A stretch of DNA of 64,000 nucleotides. Source: Gammaproteobacteria bacterium. Lineage in GTDB: Bacteria; Pseudomonadota; Gammaproteobacteria; VBWC01. The stretch spans positions 49,951 through 113,950 of the forward strand of contig VBWC01000005.1 of the NCBI GenBank assembly GCA_006218035.1, in the 5' to 3' direction. The notes below the pieces were generated by a model. That model was not told the DNA's origin. It did no database searches and was given only the letters and a program-made list of their open reading frames with translations. Shown one piece after another: positions 18,269 to 28,623 of the stretch. Made by a program: the position numbers and the translations under genes. Each line of letters opens with the position of its first letter. Position 1 is the first letter of the stretch.

Positions 18269-18606
18269 GGTTTGACCTCCAGAATCATGTACATCTGCGG
18301 GTGTATGGCGCATTCCACCTCCGCTTCGCCCGCCTTGCTGAACATGACAGACTTATGTTGACCCTGTGGATAGGAGCCAAGATCGAACGTCGAGATATCC
18401 GACAGGGAAAACACGTTATGAAACCACGGATCAAGATTTTTGAAATTTATTGTGTCGCCGACCTTGATCGAGAAACGCTCGACCTTGGCGTTGTTCATCA
18501 TGAACGTCTTGTCTTGTTGATCGATCTCGTACTCCGCCGCCAGACCGCTGGGTACTCCGGCAGCGGCCATGAACACATAGCAGAGGGTCAGTTCATACCA
18601 GCGCAT
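18265..18606 (-). CDS. Exported cupredoxin (plastocyanin/methylamine-utilisation type)
   Basis: 113-residue blue-copper-like protein. After a signal peptide (cleavage near GLAAEYE) the type 1 copper ligands are in place: His 63 in WFHNVF, then Cys 99, His 102 and Met 105 in VECAIHPQM. Proteins of this type often sit beside MauG-like peroxidases. It lies 12 bases after the peroxidase gene and overlaps the cytochrome c start by four bases, so all three should be made together. The direction of electron flow cannot be read from sequence. Confidence 0.9.
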   Translation of the reverse strand: MRWYELTLCYVFMAAAGVPSGLAAEYEIDQQDKTFMMNNAKVERFSIKVGDTINFKNLDPWFHNVFSLSDISTFDLGSYPQGQHKSVMFSKAGEAEVECAIHPQMYMILEVKP

Positions 18607-18618
18607 GGCATATCTCCT

Positions 18619-19665
18619 TTAAAACGCGGACGGCAGATTGGGAACGGTAATCTCGAGCGGCGCTCCGGTAAGCGCCTTCAGAAACTCGGTGAGGTCTTTC
18701 TTTTCGCTGGCGGTCAGACGCAGTGGCTTCATGTTAGGGTCAAGATTGGACTTGTTAACGCCACCCACATCGTAATGGTCAATCACTTCCGCGAGTGTTG
18801 CGTACACGCCGTTGTGCATGTACGGCGCGGTCCGTGTGATATCCCGCAACGTTGGCGTCTTGAAGGCACCTTGCAGAACGTCGACCTTGACCAGCACATA
18901 CCGGCCGGGATCATCGGTGCTGGGCAGCCCGATATTATGAAAACCGTCATCGACGAAATTGAACTTCTGGTGGCAGGCAGCGCAGTTTGCCTTGCCCTCG
19001 AACAGCGCAAAGCCGCGTTTTGCCGCGTCGCTGATGGCGCTTTCGTCGCCGCTGACCCATCGATCGAACGGCGCTTCTGTCGAGACGATGGTACGTTCAA
19101 AGGCAGCGATAGCCTTGGCGATCGTCTTGTCAGTTATACCTTCTTGTGGATAGGCACGCTCGAACATCAGTTCGTAGCCGGGAATTGCCTTGAGTTCCGG
19201 GATCAGTTCGGCAAGCGTCTGGTTCATTTCGCCAGCGGCCTCTATTGGCCCTAGAGCCTGATGCTCCAGCGTAGGGGAGCGACCGTCCCAGAATTGTTTT
19301 TTGTTATAGGCGGTATTGAGTATGGTAGGCGTCGCGCGGCCGAGAACTTGCATGTTATGTCCGATCGCGGTCGGCAACCCGTCCGACCAGCCCAGCGCCG
19401 GGTTGTGGCAGGTCGCGCAACTGATCCAGTTCGATCCCGACAGCCGTGGATCGAAGAACAGCGCCTTGCCTAGCGCAATCCGTTCGGGCGTCAACGTGCT
19501 GTCCTTCGGTATCCGCAGTTCCGGGCGCTGGTAATCCGCCGGTGCCGCGAGTGTTTCGTGCGGCACCAGCCAGCCAAACGCGCCCAGTAGTCCGATCGCT
19601 GTTAGCAGCGTCAGTCTTCGATGTTGTGTGCCTGGTACCTTGCCTGCGTTTGGTGCTTTCATCAT
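18619..19665 (-). CDS. Dihaem cytochrome c peroxidase (MauG/CcpA family)
   Basis: 348 residues, periplasmic. The signal segment is hydrophobic (LTLLTAIGLLGAFGWLV). Haem motifs CATCH (about residue 83) and CAACH (about 227), GRATPTILN, FWDGR and TPTLRDITRTAPYMHNG are the family signatures. Such enzymes reduce peroxide or, as MauG, oxidise protein residues. The gene lies 33 bases after the chemoreceptor and 12 before the cupredoxin. A haem-binding peroxidase beside a chemoreceptor suggests a peroxide or redox cue, which is inference. Confidence 0.95.
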   Translation of the reverse strand: MMKAPNAGKVPGTQHRRLTLLTAIGLLGAFGWLVPHETLAAPADYQRPELRIPKDSTLTPERIALGKALFFDPRLSGSNWISCATCHNPALGWSDGLPTAIGHNMQVLGRATPTILNTAYNKKQFWDGRSPTLEHQALGPIEAAGEMNQTLAELIPELKAIPGYELMFERAYPQEGITDKTIAKAIAAFERTIVSTEAPFDRWVSGDESAISDAAKRGFALFEGKANCAACHQKFNFVDDGFHNIGLPSTDDPGRYVLVKVDVLQGAFKTPTLRDITRTAPYMHNGVYATLAEVIDHYDVGGVNKSNLDPNMKPLRLTASEKKDLTEFLKALTGAPLEITVPNLPSAF

Positions 19666-19698
19666 TGGTTCCTCCGGGTATTCCCGATATTTCCGCCG

Positions 19699-21327
19699 TC
19701 AAAGTTTGAACTTGTCGACAATCTCGTGCAGTTCACCGGCTCGCTGGATCAGCGCACCGGACAAATTGTTTAGCAGCTCTGTTTGCTGGTTGGTTTCCGC
19801 GCTCAGGCCGTGCAGATCATGCGCGGCCTTGTGTATGCCGGCCACCGCCGGTTCCTGTTCATTGATGACCGCGACGACTTCCCGCATGGTACTGATCATG
19901 AAATGTGCCTGCGTCGCCAGGTTATTCATCTCGCTCGCGACATCGTTGAGCCGGCCGATGTTCTGGCGTGCGTCGGTCACAGACTGTTCCAGCAGCGCAT
20001 TGGTCTGGCGGACCCCGCTGCTTACCCGATCGACCAGGGCGGCAATTTCCACGGTCGCGTCGTCGGCGCGTTGTGCCAGTTGGCGGACCTCATCGGCGAC
20101 AACGGCAAACCCCCTGCCATGTTCACCGGCGCGCGCGGCCTCGATAGCGGCGTTCAACGCGAGCAGGTTGGTCTGGGATGAGATAGAGCGGATGGTCTGG
20201 GTGATGCCGGTAATCGTTTGTGCGGTTTTTGCCAGCTCGCGGGTCACGTTCGCGGTGGACTCCATATTCGTCTGGAAGTCCTGGAAGCTGGCGACGGCAT
20301 CGCTGACTTTTTTCGCGGAGTCCACGGCACGTTCCGAGGTCTCCGCAACGTGCTTGCTCGCCTGGGCGAGCCGGGGCCGTGCCTGGTTGACCGAATCAAG
20401 CACGATGTCGGTGTCGCGGCGAATATGGTCAACGGCGTTGTGCAGTACGATAGATATACGCTGAATGTGCTGTGAGCCGTCGCTAACACTGCCCGCCTCG
20501 ATGCTGAGCCGCTCGGCACCGGCGTGAATTCTGCCGACCATGCCATGCAGGGAGCGTATCGTTTCCGACATCGCACGCATCGTCCGGCAGATTTCGTCGC
20601 GTCCCGGGGGCTCCTCAAGGTGGATACTGAGATCGCCCTTGGCGAGCGCGTGTATCGACTGTTCCAGCGCGGACAGCGGCCGTGTCATCAAGCGGGCCGC
20701 GGTAAGGCCGGCGGCCAGCGCCAGCAGCACACCGCAACCGACAAGTGCCGCCATAAAAAAAATAATACGGTTACCTGCCTCTGCTACGGAACTGCTCGTG
20801 TCGCGCAGCAATGTCCGCTCGGAGATCACGAGTTCCTCGGAGAGTTCTTCTATCCTAGCCATCGCAGCGCGTATCTCGTTTACCTTGGCCAGTGCATTGA
20901 TGTCGTCGTTTTCGCGCGCGAACCGAATCACGTCCATCTTGAGAGGGCTGATCTCCCGCAGCAACGTAGCAAGTTCCTGCACATGGTCGTTGTCGGGCAT
21001 GGTTTGCTGTAAATTCTGGATGCTCTCGTCAAGCAGCGACGATGCGCGGATGGCCCGTATCGCCGCCTGACGGATATCCTGGCTATCGATCGCACTGATG
21101 ACCTCTCCCTGCGCACGGCCCATACGCACGATGTAGAGCTGTGCGTTGGCCGCGGAGGCGACTCGTAGCTGGGAGGAGTTCAGCGCGTTTTTGATTTTTT
21201 CGTTCTGTGCGTAGATCGTATAGCCGCCGACGATTCCCGTCGCCGCTATCGCCGCAACGAACGTGCCGGCGAAACCAAGTATCTTGTTACGCCAGCTGGT
21301 GTTTGCCAGTAGTCGTTCGAACCACAT
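19699..21327 (-). CDS. Methyl-accepting chemotaxis protein
   Basis: 542-residue chemoreceptor. TM1 about residues 15-37, a helical periplasmic domain of 4-helix-bundle type (about 40-185), TM2 about 190-212, HAMP (about 213-265), then the signalling helical hairpin. The tip [20 protein letters not shown] (about 385-405), continuing with [17 protein letters not shown], binds CheA/CheW. No C-terminal CheR-docking pentapeptide is seen. GGGGAAG stands about six bases before the ATG. It heads an apparent operon with periplasmic redox proteins, unusual company for a receptor; its own periplasmic domain has no CxxCH or copper motif, so any redox sensing would be indirect. Confidence 0.95.
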   Translation of the reverse strand: MWFERLLANTSWRNKILGFAGTFVAAIAATGIVGGYTIYAQNEKIKNALNSSQLRVASAANAQLYIVRMGRAQGEVISAIDSQDIRQAAIRAIRASSLLDESIQNLQQTMPDNDHVQELATLLREISPLKMDVIRFARENDDINALAKVNEIRAAMARIEELSEELVISERTLLRDTSSSVAEAGNRIIFFMAALVGCGVLLALAAGLTAARLMTRPLSALEQSIHALAKGDLSIHLEEPPGRDEICRTMRAMSETIRSLHGMVGRIHAGAERLSIEAGSVSDGSQHIQRISIVLHNAVDHIRRDTDIVLDSVNQARPRLAQASKHVAETSERAVDSAKKVSDAVASFQDFQTNMESTANVTRELAKTAQTITGITQTIRSISSQTNLLALNAAIEAARAGEHGRGFAVVADEVRQLAQRADDATVEIAALVDRVSSGVRQTNALLEQSVTDARQNIGRLNDVASEMNNLATQAHFMISTMREVVAVINEQEPAVAGIHKAAHDLHGLSAETNQQTELLNNLSGALIQRAGELHEIVDKFKL

Positions 21328-21388
21328 GACCGCTTCCCCGGAGTTGCTGGAGCCACTTCCTGTGTTACCCGGCCACCTGGTTTAGCCC

Positions 21389-21440
21389 ATTTTACCCTAC
21401 GGTGGACGTGGTCAACCCTCGCCCATAGCCAGTCGACCAC
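21389..21440 (-). promoter_or_regulatory. Possible promoter with overlapping inverted repeat before the chemoreceptor operon
   Basis: On the minus strand TTGACC (21415-21410) and TAAAAT (21394-21389) resemble -35 and -10 boxes but are only 15 bases apart. A nine-base imperfect inverted repeat (21408-21416 with 21432-21440) overlaps the -35. It may be an operator; the evidence is weak. Confidence 0.3.
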
Positions 21441-21534
21441 CCTAGCTGTTTCGGCTACCTGCGGGAGTTCTTGATCGGGAAACGAGCCGGACAAAGCGTG
21501 GGATCGCAGCGACTACGCCTCAGCCTAGGTAAGG

Positions 21535-22488
<954 letters not shown>

Positions 22489-22529
22489 TTACCTGAATTA
22501 ATTGGCAATGCGGGTTCGTTGCAGCACAT

Positions 22530-22642
22530 ACCCTCACCCGTGATCCCTCTCCCGGAGGGATAGGGATAATAAGCCCTGCACCCTTCGCTTCGCTCTTCCC
22601 GCCGTGATTTATGCCCTGTGGGTAGACGGGTTGGGATGAGGG
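22530..22642. repeat. Dispersed intergenic repeat with imperfect inverted ends
   Basis: The segment between tsaC and hemF begins CCCTCACCCGTGATCCCTC and ends GGGTTGGGATGAGGG, whose reverse complement resembles the start. An internal CTCCCGGAGGGA palindrome is present. CCCTCACCC...CTCCC-type elements are common non-coding repeats in proteobacterial and metagenomic contigs. Only one copy is seen here. Confidence 0.5.
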
Positions 22643-22689
22643 AAAAATAAACGTCACTCACGCAGGTGATCCCGGGTAATGCGTGCGTG

Positions 22690-23247
22690 TCAGGCCGAAC
22701 GGATGATTTCATCGGTCAACGCGTCGCGTATTTCCGTCGGTTTCACTGCGTCGCCGACGTCGCCGGCGAGTACGTAATCCACCAGACTACCAAGTTCCGT
22801 CCCGACATCTTCGGCGCAGCGCATCGGCGCCTTGCCTGCTGTGTTCGCGCTGGTGGAAATCAGCGCCGTATCGGCCGCGCGGCACAGCGCCGCGGCGACC
22901 GGGTGGGCCGTGACCCGTACGGCGATGCCTTCATGATTGCCGCGCACACTCGGCGGCACGTTGTCGGCGACGGGCATCAGCCAGGTCACCGCTCCCGGCC
23001 ACGTCGCCATGATCTTTTTCATGATGGTCTGGTCGACCGGTCCTAAATAGGGTTGCAACTGCTCGAAGTCCGCGGCGATCAATATGAAACCCTTTTCGAT
23101 CGCGCGCTGTTTGATATCGAGCAGCCGATGTATCGTCGCCAGCTTGCGCGGGTCGCATCCCAGGGCGTAGACCGATTCGGTCGGGTACGCCACGATGCCG
23201 CCTTGCTTGATGACGTCAACGGCCTTGTCCAGCGGCGGAATCTTCAT
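22690..23247 (-). CDS. tsaC: Threonylcarbamoyl-AMP synthase (TsaC/YrdC)
   Basis: Makes threonylcarbamoyl-AMP from Thr, bicarbonate and ATP for the t6A modification of ANN-decoding tRNAs. 185 residues, the short TsaC form without the Sua5 domain. GGIVAYPTESVYALGCDP, IKQRAIEKGFILIA, PGAVTWLMP, IAVRVTAHP and LISTSANTAGKAP trace the YrdC fold and its ATP/threonine site. It lies between purD and hemF on the same strand, 74 bases after purD. Confidence 0.95.
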   Translation of the reverse strand: MKIPPLDKAVDVIKQGGIVAYPTESVYALGCDPRKLATIHRLLDIKQRAIEKGFILIAADFEQLQPYLGPVDQTIMKKIMATWPGAVTWLMPVADNVPPSVRGNHEGIAVRVTAHPVAAALCRAADTALISTSANTAGKAPMRCAEDVGTELGSLVDYVLAGDVGDAVKPTEIRDALTDEIIRSA

Positions 23248-23321
23248 AGGCTACCTGTCAGGTTGCGGCGACAGGTGGAGTTATTGTTCGTCGCCGCCGG
23301 ACCATTGTGCCGGATTTTGGC

Positions 23322-24605
23322 TTACGTTTCACGCGCGACGGCGCGATGCCCGATGTCGGTCCGGTAATAGGCACCTTGCCACTGAATGCGGTCAACCATT
23401 TGATAGGCAAGCGTCTGCGCGTCCCGCACAGTGTCCGCCAGTGCGCAGACACACAGCACCCGGCCGCCGGCGGTGACGATCCGGCCGTTCCGCTCCGCAG
23501 TGCCGGCATGAAACACCTTGGTGTCGGGGAGTGCGTCACGATCCAGGCCGCTGATGACATCGCCTTTGCGATAGGTCTCCGGGTAGCCGCCCGCCGCCAT
23601 GACGACTCCAAGCGCGACGCGGTCGTCCCAGACGACCCGCGCATCGTTCAACCGGCCTGCCAGCGCCTGTTGGCACAGCACGACGATGTCGGAGTTGAGC
23701 CGCATCATGATCGGCTGGGTTTCCGGATCGCCGAACCGGCAATTATATTCGAGTACCTTCGGCGTGCCGTCGCCGTCGATCATCAGTCCGGCATACAAAA
23801 AACCGGTATACGGGTGGCCGTCCGCCGCCATGCCGCGCACGGTGGGTTCGATAACGTCGCGCATCACGCGGTCGTGAATCTCGCGCGTGACCACCGGTGC
23901 CGGCGAGTAGGCGCCCATGCCGCCGGTATTCGGCCCGGTATCGCCGTTATCACGCGCCTTGTGATCCTGTGAGGTTGCCAGTGGCAGGATATGCTTGCCG
24001 TCCACCATGACGATGAAGCTGGCCTCTTCGCCGTCCAGAAATTCCTCGATGACCACGCGGCTGCCCGCCGCACCGAACGCGTTGCCGGCCAGCATACTGT
24101 CGACCGCGGCAATGGCCTCTCGTTCATTGCCTGCAATCACCACGCCCTTGCCGGCGGCGAGGCCATCCGCCTTGATGACGATCGGCGTGCCGTGTTTCTT
24201 GATATACGCGATGGCCGGGGCGATTTCGCTAAACACGCCGTACGCGGCCGTCGGGATACGGTGCCGCGCCAGAAAATCCTTGGTAAAGGCCTTCGACCCT
24301 TCCAGTTGTGCCGCCGCCTTTGTCGGACCGAAACACGGCAGTCCGGCCGCCCGGAAAATATCCACGATGCCGGCGACCAGCGGCACTTCCGGTCCGACGA
24401 TGGTCAGCCCGATCGCATTCTTCTGCGCAAAGGCCTTGAGTGCGTCGATATCGTCGGCCGGAACCGGGACATTTTCGATGCGGGGCTCGCTGGCGGTGCC
24501 GGCGTTACCCGGCGCGACGTATACGCGGGTGACTTTGGACGACTGCGCAGCCTTCCAGGCGAGGGCATGTTCGCGCCCGCCGCTGCCTATAATCAATACA
24601 TTCAT
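23322..24605 (-). CDS. purD: Phosphoribosylamine-glycine ligase
   Basis: Second step of purine synthesis: phosphoribosylamine, glycine and ATP to GAR. 427 residues. N-terminal MNVLIIGSGGREHALAWK, VAPGNAGTA and VGPEVPLVAGIVD; ATP-grasp core KADGLAAGKGVVIA, EEFLDGEEASFIV, and DHKARDNGDTGPNTGGMGAY; C-terminal LEYNCRFGDPETQ. Complete and typical. In many gammaproteobacteria purD directly follows purH; here a 3.8-kb plus-strand gene separates them. Confidence 0.98.
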   Translation of the reverse strand: MNVLIIGSGGREHALAWKAAQSSKVTRVYVAPGNAGTASEPRIENVPVPADDIDALKAFAQKNAIGLTIVGPEVPLVAGIVDIFRAAGLPCFGPTKAAAQLEGSKAFTKDFLARHRIPTAAYGVFSEIAPAIAYIKKHGTPIVIKADGLAAGKGVVIAGNEREAIAAVDSMLAGNAFGAAGSRVVIEEFLDGEEASFIVMVDGKHILPLATSQDHKARDNGDTGPNTGGMGAYSPAPVVTREIHDRVMRDVIEPTVRGMAADGHPYTGFLYAGLMIDGDGTPKVLEYNCRFGDPETQPIMMRLNSDIVVLCQQALAGRLNDARVVWDDRVALGVVMAAGGYPETYRKGDVISGLDRDALPDTKVFHAGTAERNGRIVTAGGRVLCVCALADTVRDAQTLAYQMVDRIQWQGAYYRTDIGHRAVARET

Positions 24606-24834
24606 TTTCAGCGGTACGACTCAATATTGACGCGGGCGTGTCGACAACCCCCGGAGGGCTGTCCTGTCCAACAGAGGACGAAGAATAGCGTATTTGGCGC
24701 GGTCGGGTCATCCCGGAAACGAGCCCCGACTATGCTAAAATGGCGCCTCTTCATTAGCAGCGGTGGACAACGCTTGTACCGCGACGCGACGAGTCCGTCG
24801 GGATGCCGCGGGCGACGCCTGAGCGGCCGCTATA

Positions 24835-27800
24835 ATGCGAGTAAAGGATAACGCAAGACCCCAACGCATGTTGTATCTGTTTCCGCTGTTGCTTTTTCTG
24901 TGCGCAAGTTCCACGGCGCTGGCCGCATCGGTTGCCGATGCGACGTTCTGGACGGCTAACGGGCCGGTTTACGCGACGGCGACCGACAGCACCAAGGTCT
25001 ATCTCGGCGGTGATTTCAACTATGTCGGACCGGTGACCGGCGCCGGCGCCGCGGTCAAGCTCGTCGACGGCACTGGCGAGAGCAATATGCCGAAGATCGA
25101 GGGTGTGGTGCATGTCGTGGTGCCTGACGGCGCCGGCGGCTGGTATATCGGCGGCCAGTTCACCTCGGTCGGCGGGAGTGCCCGGAGCAACATCGCGCAT
25201 ATCGGTTCGAGCAAGGTGGTCAGCGCGCTGTTCAATCCCGGCGCCAATGGCACCGTATTTTCGCTGGTTTTGTCCGGCGATCTGTCCACGCTCTATGTCG
25301 GCGGCGATTTTACCGTGGTGGGTGGTCAGACACGCCGTCGCCTTGCGGCGATCACGCCCGGCAACGGTATTGTAGTGCCCGGCTTCAATCCGGGTATGAA
25401 CGGGGCGGTCCGGACGCTGGCGTTGTCGCCTGGCGACAGCACACTCTATGCGGGCGGGGAGTTCACCACTGTCAATAGCGGTACGGTGCGCAACCGGCTG
25501 GCGGCGTTTGCTGTGTCGACCGGTACGGCTGTTGCCGGGTTTGACCCGAATATGAACGGTGCCGTCCGGTCGCTCGCGATAAAGAGTGACGGTGTCGTGC
25601 TTTATGCCGGCGGTGATTTTACCAGTGTCAATGGCGTGACCGCGCGGAATCGCCTGGCGGCGTTCACAACGGTGGATGGCCTTGCCGCTGCATTCAATCC
25701 GAACAGTAACGGCTCCGTGTATACCCTGGCGCTGACATCCGACGATGCGACCTTGTACGCCGGTGGCGAGTTTACCGACCTGAACGCCGGTACGACTCGC
25801 AGTCGTCTAGCGGCGTTGGCGACGGCCACCGGCACCGCGGCGGCGGGCTTTGATCCTGACGTTAATGGCTCTGTCAGGACGATACGATTGTCCGCCGACG
25901 AAAGCGTGATATACAGCGGCGGCGAATTTACCAGTGTCAACGCGGGTACGACCCCGGCAGCGCGACTCAATATTGCCGCGTTCGCGACGGCCGACGGCAG
26001 TGTTAATACCACTGTCGCGCCCCATGCCGGCGACGTCGTACGCAGTCTGGCATTGTCCAGCACCCTGGTGTTTTTCGGAGGCGACTTTAACTCGATAGGC
26101 GGCAAATTGCGTGACCGCCTGGCGGCGCTGACGATCGCTGATGGTACCGCGACCGACTGGAATCCCGGCGCGAACAACACGGTGCGGGCACTGGTGCTGA
26201 CCGGTAACTCCAGCGCGCTGTATGCGGGAGGCGATTTTACCGTCATCGGTGGCGCGTCGCGCAATCGTCTTGCTGGTCTGGACACCGCCGTCAACACGAG
26301 CAACGCGCTGGCGTGGAATCCCGACGCCAGCGCCACGGTGCATGCGCTGACGCTTGCCGCCGCCGACGCGAAGCTGTATGTCGCCGGCGAATTCACGTCC
26401 TTTAACGCCACCGCGACCGTGCGTAACCGGTTGGCCAGATTTGACGTAGCCAGTAATACGCCCGACAGCTGGAACCCCGATGCCAATGCCGCCGTGTATA
26501 CGTTGGCGCTGAAGAACGATGGGTCGACGCTGTTTGTCGGCGGCGACTTCACCGGGTTCAACGCGAGTACCGTGACACGTACACGGATGGCGGCGCTCAA
26601 TACTGCCGACGCCAATGCGACCGTCTGGGACCAATTTGCGAATCTGGCGGTCCGGTCGCTCGCATTGAGCCCTGATGGCAGAACGGCGTACGCAGGCGGA
26701 GATTTTACCGATATCTCCGGCAGGGTGCGCAATCATCTGGCGTCGCTGGGTACATCGCCGCCGGTCGGCACGGAATGGGCGTCGCAGACCTCGGGTACCA
26801 GCAGAATTCTGCTCGACGTCGCCGCGAGCAGTTCGCGGTTCGTGGCGATCGGCGAGAGCGGCACGATTCTGGTGAGTAACGACGGTATCGAGTGGGAGCT
26901 TATCGAGACCGGCGTGCCCGACACATTTAAAGATGTGATATTTACCGGTCTTAACCAGTTTGTCACCGTCGGCGAGGACGGATTTGTCATCACCAGCCAG
27001 AACGGTTCGAGCTGGACGCCACGGAACTCCGGTACGTCGGCGACCCTCAACGGTGTGATCTGGGGCGTGGGCGGCTCGCCCGATCCGATACTGGTGGTCG
27101 TGGGCAGCGGCGGTACCGTCATTACCAGCGTGGATGGGGTGACCTGGAAGACGCAAACGTCGGCCACCGGCAATACCCTGAACGCTGTCGCGGTCAGCGG
27201 TGTCGACACCGCCAGCGGGCAGGGTATCGGATTTGTCGCCGTCGGCGACTCAGGCACGATCATCACCAGTGAGGACGGGGTCACCTGGGCGGTAGAAGCC
27301 TCCGGCACCTCGGCGAATCTGAACGCCGTTGTGTGGAGTGGCAGCGAGTTCGTCGCGGTCGGTGACAACGGTACGGCATTGACCCGCACCAACAATGATC
27401 TCGACAGCTGGATACCGGCGGTGTCGGTCCAGACGACGCATTCGCTGCGCAACGTGGCATGGGGACTGTCGAAATATGTTGCGGTCGGTGACGGTGGCAC
27501 CATCATCACCAGTTCGAACGGCTCCAGCTGGATCGATCAGACAGCGGTCACCGGCGAGCGGTTATCCGGTATCGACTGGGGCCAGAACCTGTTCGTTGCG
27601 GTAGGCGACAACGGTACCGTGCTGACCAGTACCAAGAACGACGAAGTTAACGGCTGGGCGCCGGAAGCAAACGGTACGGTCCGCGCCCTGGCCGTCAGCA
27701 GTGACGAGCAGATAATTTATGCGGGCGGCGATTTTTCCACGATCGCCGGCGTCGCCCGCCAACGTCTGGCGGGCGTCGACACGGTTACTTCAGAGGCCCT

Positions 27801-28605
27801 CGACTGGAGCCCCGCGCTGGACGGTCCGGTATTCTCGCTGTCGTTTATCCCCGCCACCGGCACGTTGTTTGCCGGCGGTTCGTTTTACTCAATCGGCAAT
27901 GAAACCCGTAGCGGCTTCGCGGCGTTCGATCTGCTGCCGCCCGCGACGACCGTGTCACCGGACCCCGGCGTGGGCAACACCGGTTATTACAAGGAGGCAC
28001 AGACGATTACGCTTACCTGTGCTGACGGATCGGGTTCCGGCTGTGCCGATATCTATGCCAGCATCGACGGTTCCGATCCGCCGATATCCGCGATCAACCG
28101 CTACACCGAGCCGGTGTCGATCACCACCAACACGACCCTTAAATACCGGGCCGTCGACAAGGTTGGCAACGCCGAAGCGATACAGACGCGCGAGTACGTA
28201 ATCGACGTCGTGGCGCCGGAAACCAAGGCGGTCCCGGAATGCGCTGGCGTGGAATCCGGCTGCCGGCAGCCGGGAGAACTGGTCTTTTATGCGGATACGC
28301 TGCTGGTTGCGCTCACCTGTACCGACAACGCCGGTGGCAGCGGTTGCAGTACCGGCGGCACGTTCTACACGACGGACGGCAGCGCGCCGACGATACTTTC
28401 CAAGGTGTATACGGGCCCGATAGCGATCCGTACCACTACAACACTGAAGTTCTTCTCGGTCGATGTGGTCGGGAACCTCGAGCAGCCCAAGCAGCACAGC
28501 TATGTGAAGGGCAGCAGCGGTATCGGCTCGATCAATCCGCTGTTTCTGCTGCTCGCCGTTGCCGGCATCGCGTTACGGTTGCGGCGCCGTCCGATGGTGG
28601 GATAA
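24835..28605 (+). CDS. Giant exported protein of nested beta-propellers with two chitobiase-C-like domains and a C-terminal sorting tail
   Basis: 1256 residues. After a signal peptide (ends ASSTALAAS) twelve delta-60-like repeats of about 48 residues run to about 26740 (NGAVRTLALS-STLYAGGEFT-VN pattern). Seven YCF48-like blades follow (about 26771-27660; FVAVGDNGTxLTS, W-SGTS), then two more delta-60 repeats (27660-27930), making fourteen. Two chitobiase/hexosaminidase C-terminal-like domains follow (YxTxDGSxP, TTLKYRAVDxVGN), each with Cys pairs. The tail is small/polar, then hydrophobic (INPLFLLLAVAGIAL), then RLRRRP, like GlyGly-CTERM-type sorting signals. Probable surface protein; no catalytic motif seen. 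The start may instead be ATG 24868. Confidence 0.8.
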   Translation: MRVKDNARPQRMLYLFPLLLFLCASSTALAASVADATFWTANGPVYATATDSTKVYLGGDFNYVGPVTGAGAAVKLVDGTGESNMPKIEGVVHVVVPDGAGGWYIGGQFTSVGGSARSNIAHIGSSKVVSALFNPGANGTVFSLVLSGDLSTLYVGGDFTVVGGQTRRRLAAITPGNGIVVPGFNPGMNGAVRTLALSPGDSTLYAGGEFTTVNSGTVRNRLAAFAVSTGTAVAGFDPNMNGAVRSLAIKSDGVVLYAGGDFTSVNGVTARNRLAAFTTVDGLAAAFNPNSNGSVYTLALTSDDATLYAGGEFTDLNAGTTRSRLAALATATGTAAAGFDPDVNGSVRTIRLSADESVIYSGGEFTSVNAGTTPAARLNIAAFATADGSVNTTVAPHAGDVVRSLALSSTLVFFGGDFNSIGGKLRDRLAALTIADGTATDWNPGANNTVRALVLTGNSSALYAGGDFTVIGGASRNRLAGLDTAVNTSNALAWNPDASATVHALTLAAADAKLYVAGEFTSFNATATVRNRLARFDVASNTPDSWNPDANAAVYTLALKNDGSTLFVGGDFTGFNASTVTRTRMAALNTADANATVWDQFANLAVRSLALSPDGRTAYAGGDFTDISGRVRNHLASLGTSPPVGTEWASQTSGTSRILLDVAASSSRFVAIGESGTILVSNDGIEWELIETGVPDTFKDVIFTGLNQFVTVGEDGFVITSQNGSSWTPRNSGTSATLNGVIWGVGGSPDPILVVVGSGGTVITSVDGVTWKTQTSATGNTLNAVAVSGVDTASGQGIGFVAVGDSGTIITSEDGVTWAVEASGTSANLNAVVWSGSEFVAVGDNGTALTRTNNDLDSWIPAVSVQTTHSLRNVAWGLSKYVAVGDGGTIITSSNGSSWIDQTAVTGERLSGIDWGQNLFVAVGDNGTVLTSTKNDEVNGWAPEANGTVRALAVSSDEQIIYAGGDFSTIAGVARQRLAGVDTVTSEALDWSPALDGPVFSLSFIPATGTLFAGGSFYSIGNETRSGFAAFDLLPPATTVSPDPGVGNTGYYKEAQTITLTCADGSGSGCADIYASIDGSDPPISAINRYTEPVSITTNTTLKYRAVDKVGNAEAIQTREYVIDVVAPETKAVPECAGVESGCRQPGELVFYADTLLVALTCTDNAGGSGCSTGGTFYTTDGSAPTILSKVYTGPIAIRTTTTLKFFSVDVVGNLEQPKQHSYVKGSSGIGSINPLFLLLAVAGIALRLRRRPMVG
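24955..27930 (+). repeat. Delta-60-like repeat array (14 units) interrupted by seven YCF48-like repeats
   Basis: Within the giant gene, 12 units of roughly 140-150 bases precede and 2 follow a block of 7 units of a different repeat family (about 26771-27660). Unit cores are LYAGGDFT and VAVGDNGT respectively. Units are diverged at nucleotide level, so the array is not a recent expansion. Confidence 0.75.
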
Positions 28606-28623
28606 AGGTGGGGGCGGCGGGTG

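Noticed and set aside
21338..21534. Possible structured RNA (riboswitch or RNase P-like) before the chemoreceptor
   Set aside because: I compared the minus-strand sequence with remembered c-di-GMP riboswitch and RNase P core sequences and found no match beyond short G-rich fragments. Only the inverted repeat is kept.
25807..27156. 449-codon minus-strand frame opposite the propeller protein
   Set aside because: Same shadow pattern; no family motifs and no start signal.
24955..27930. Periodic repeats that could suggest a CRISPR array
   Set aside because: The units are coding, about 140 bases long and diverged, with no constant repeat and unique spacers. No cas genes are present.
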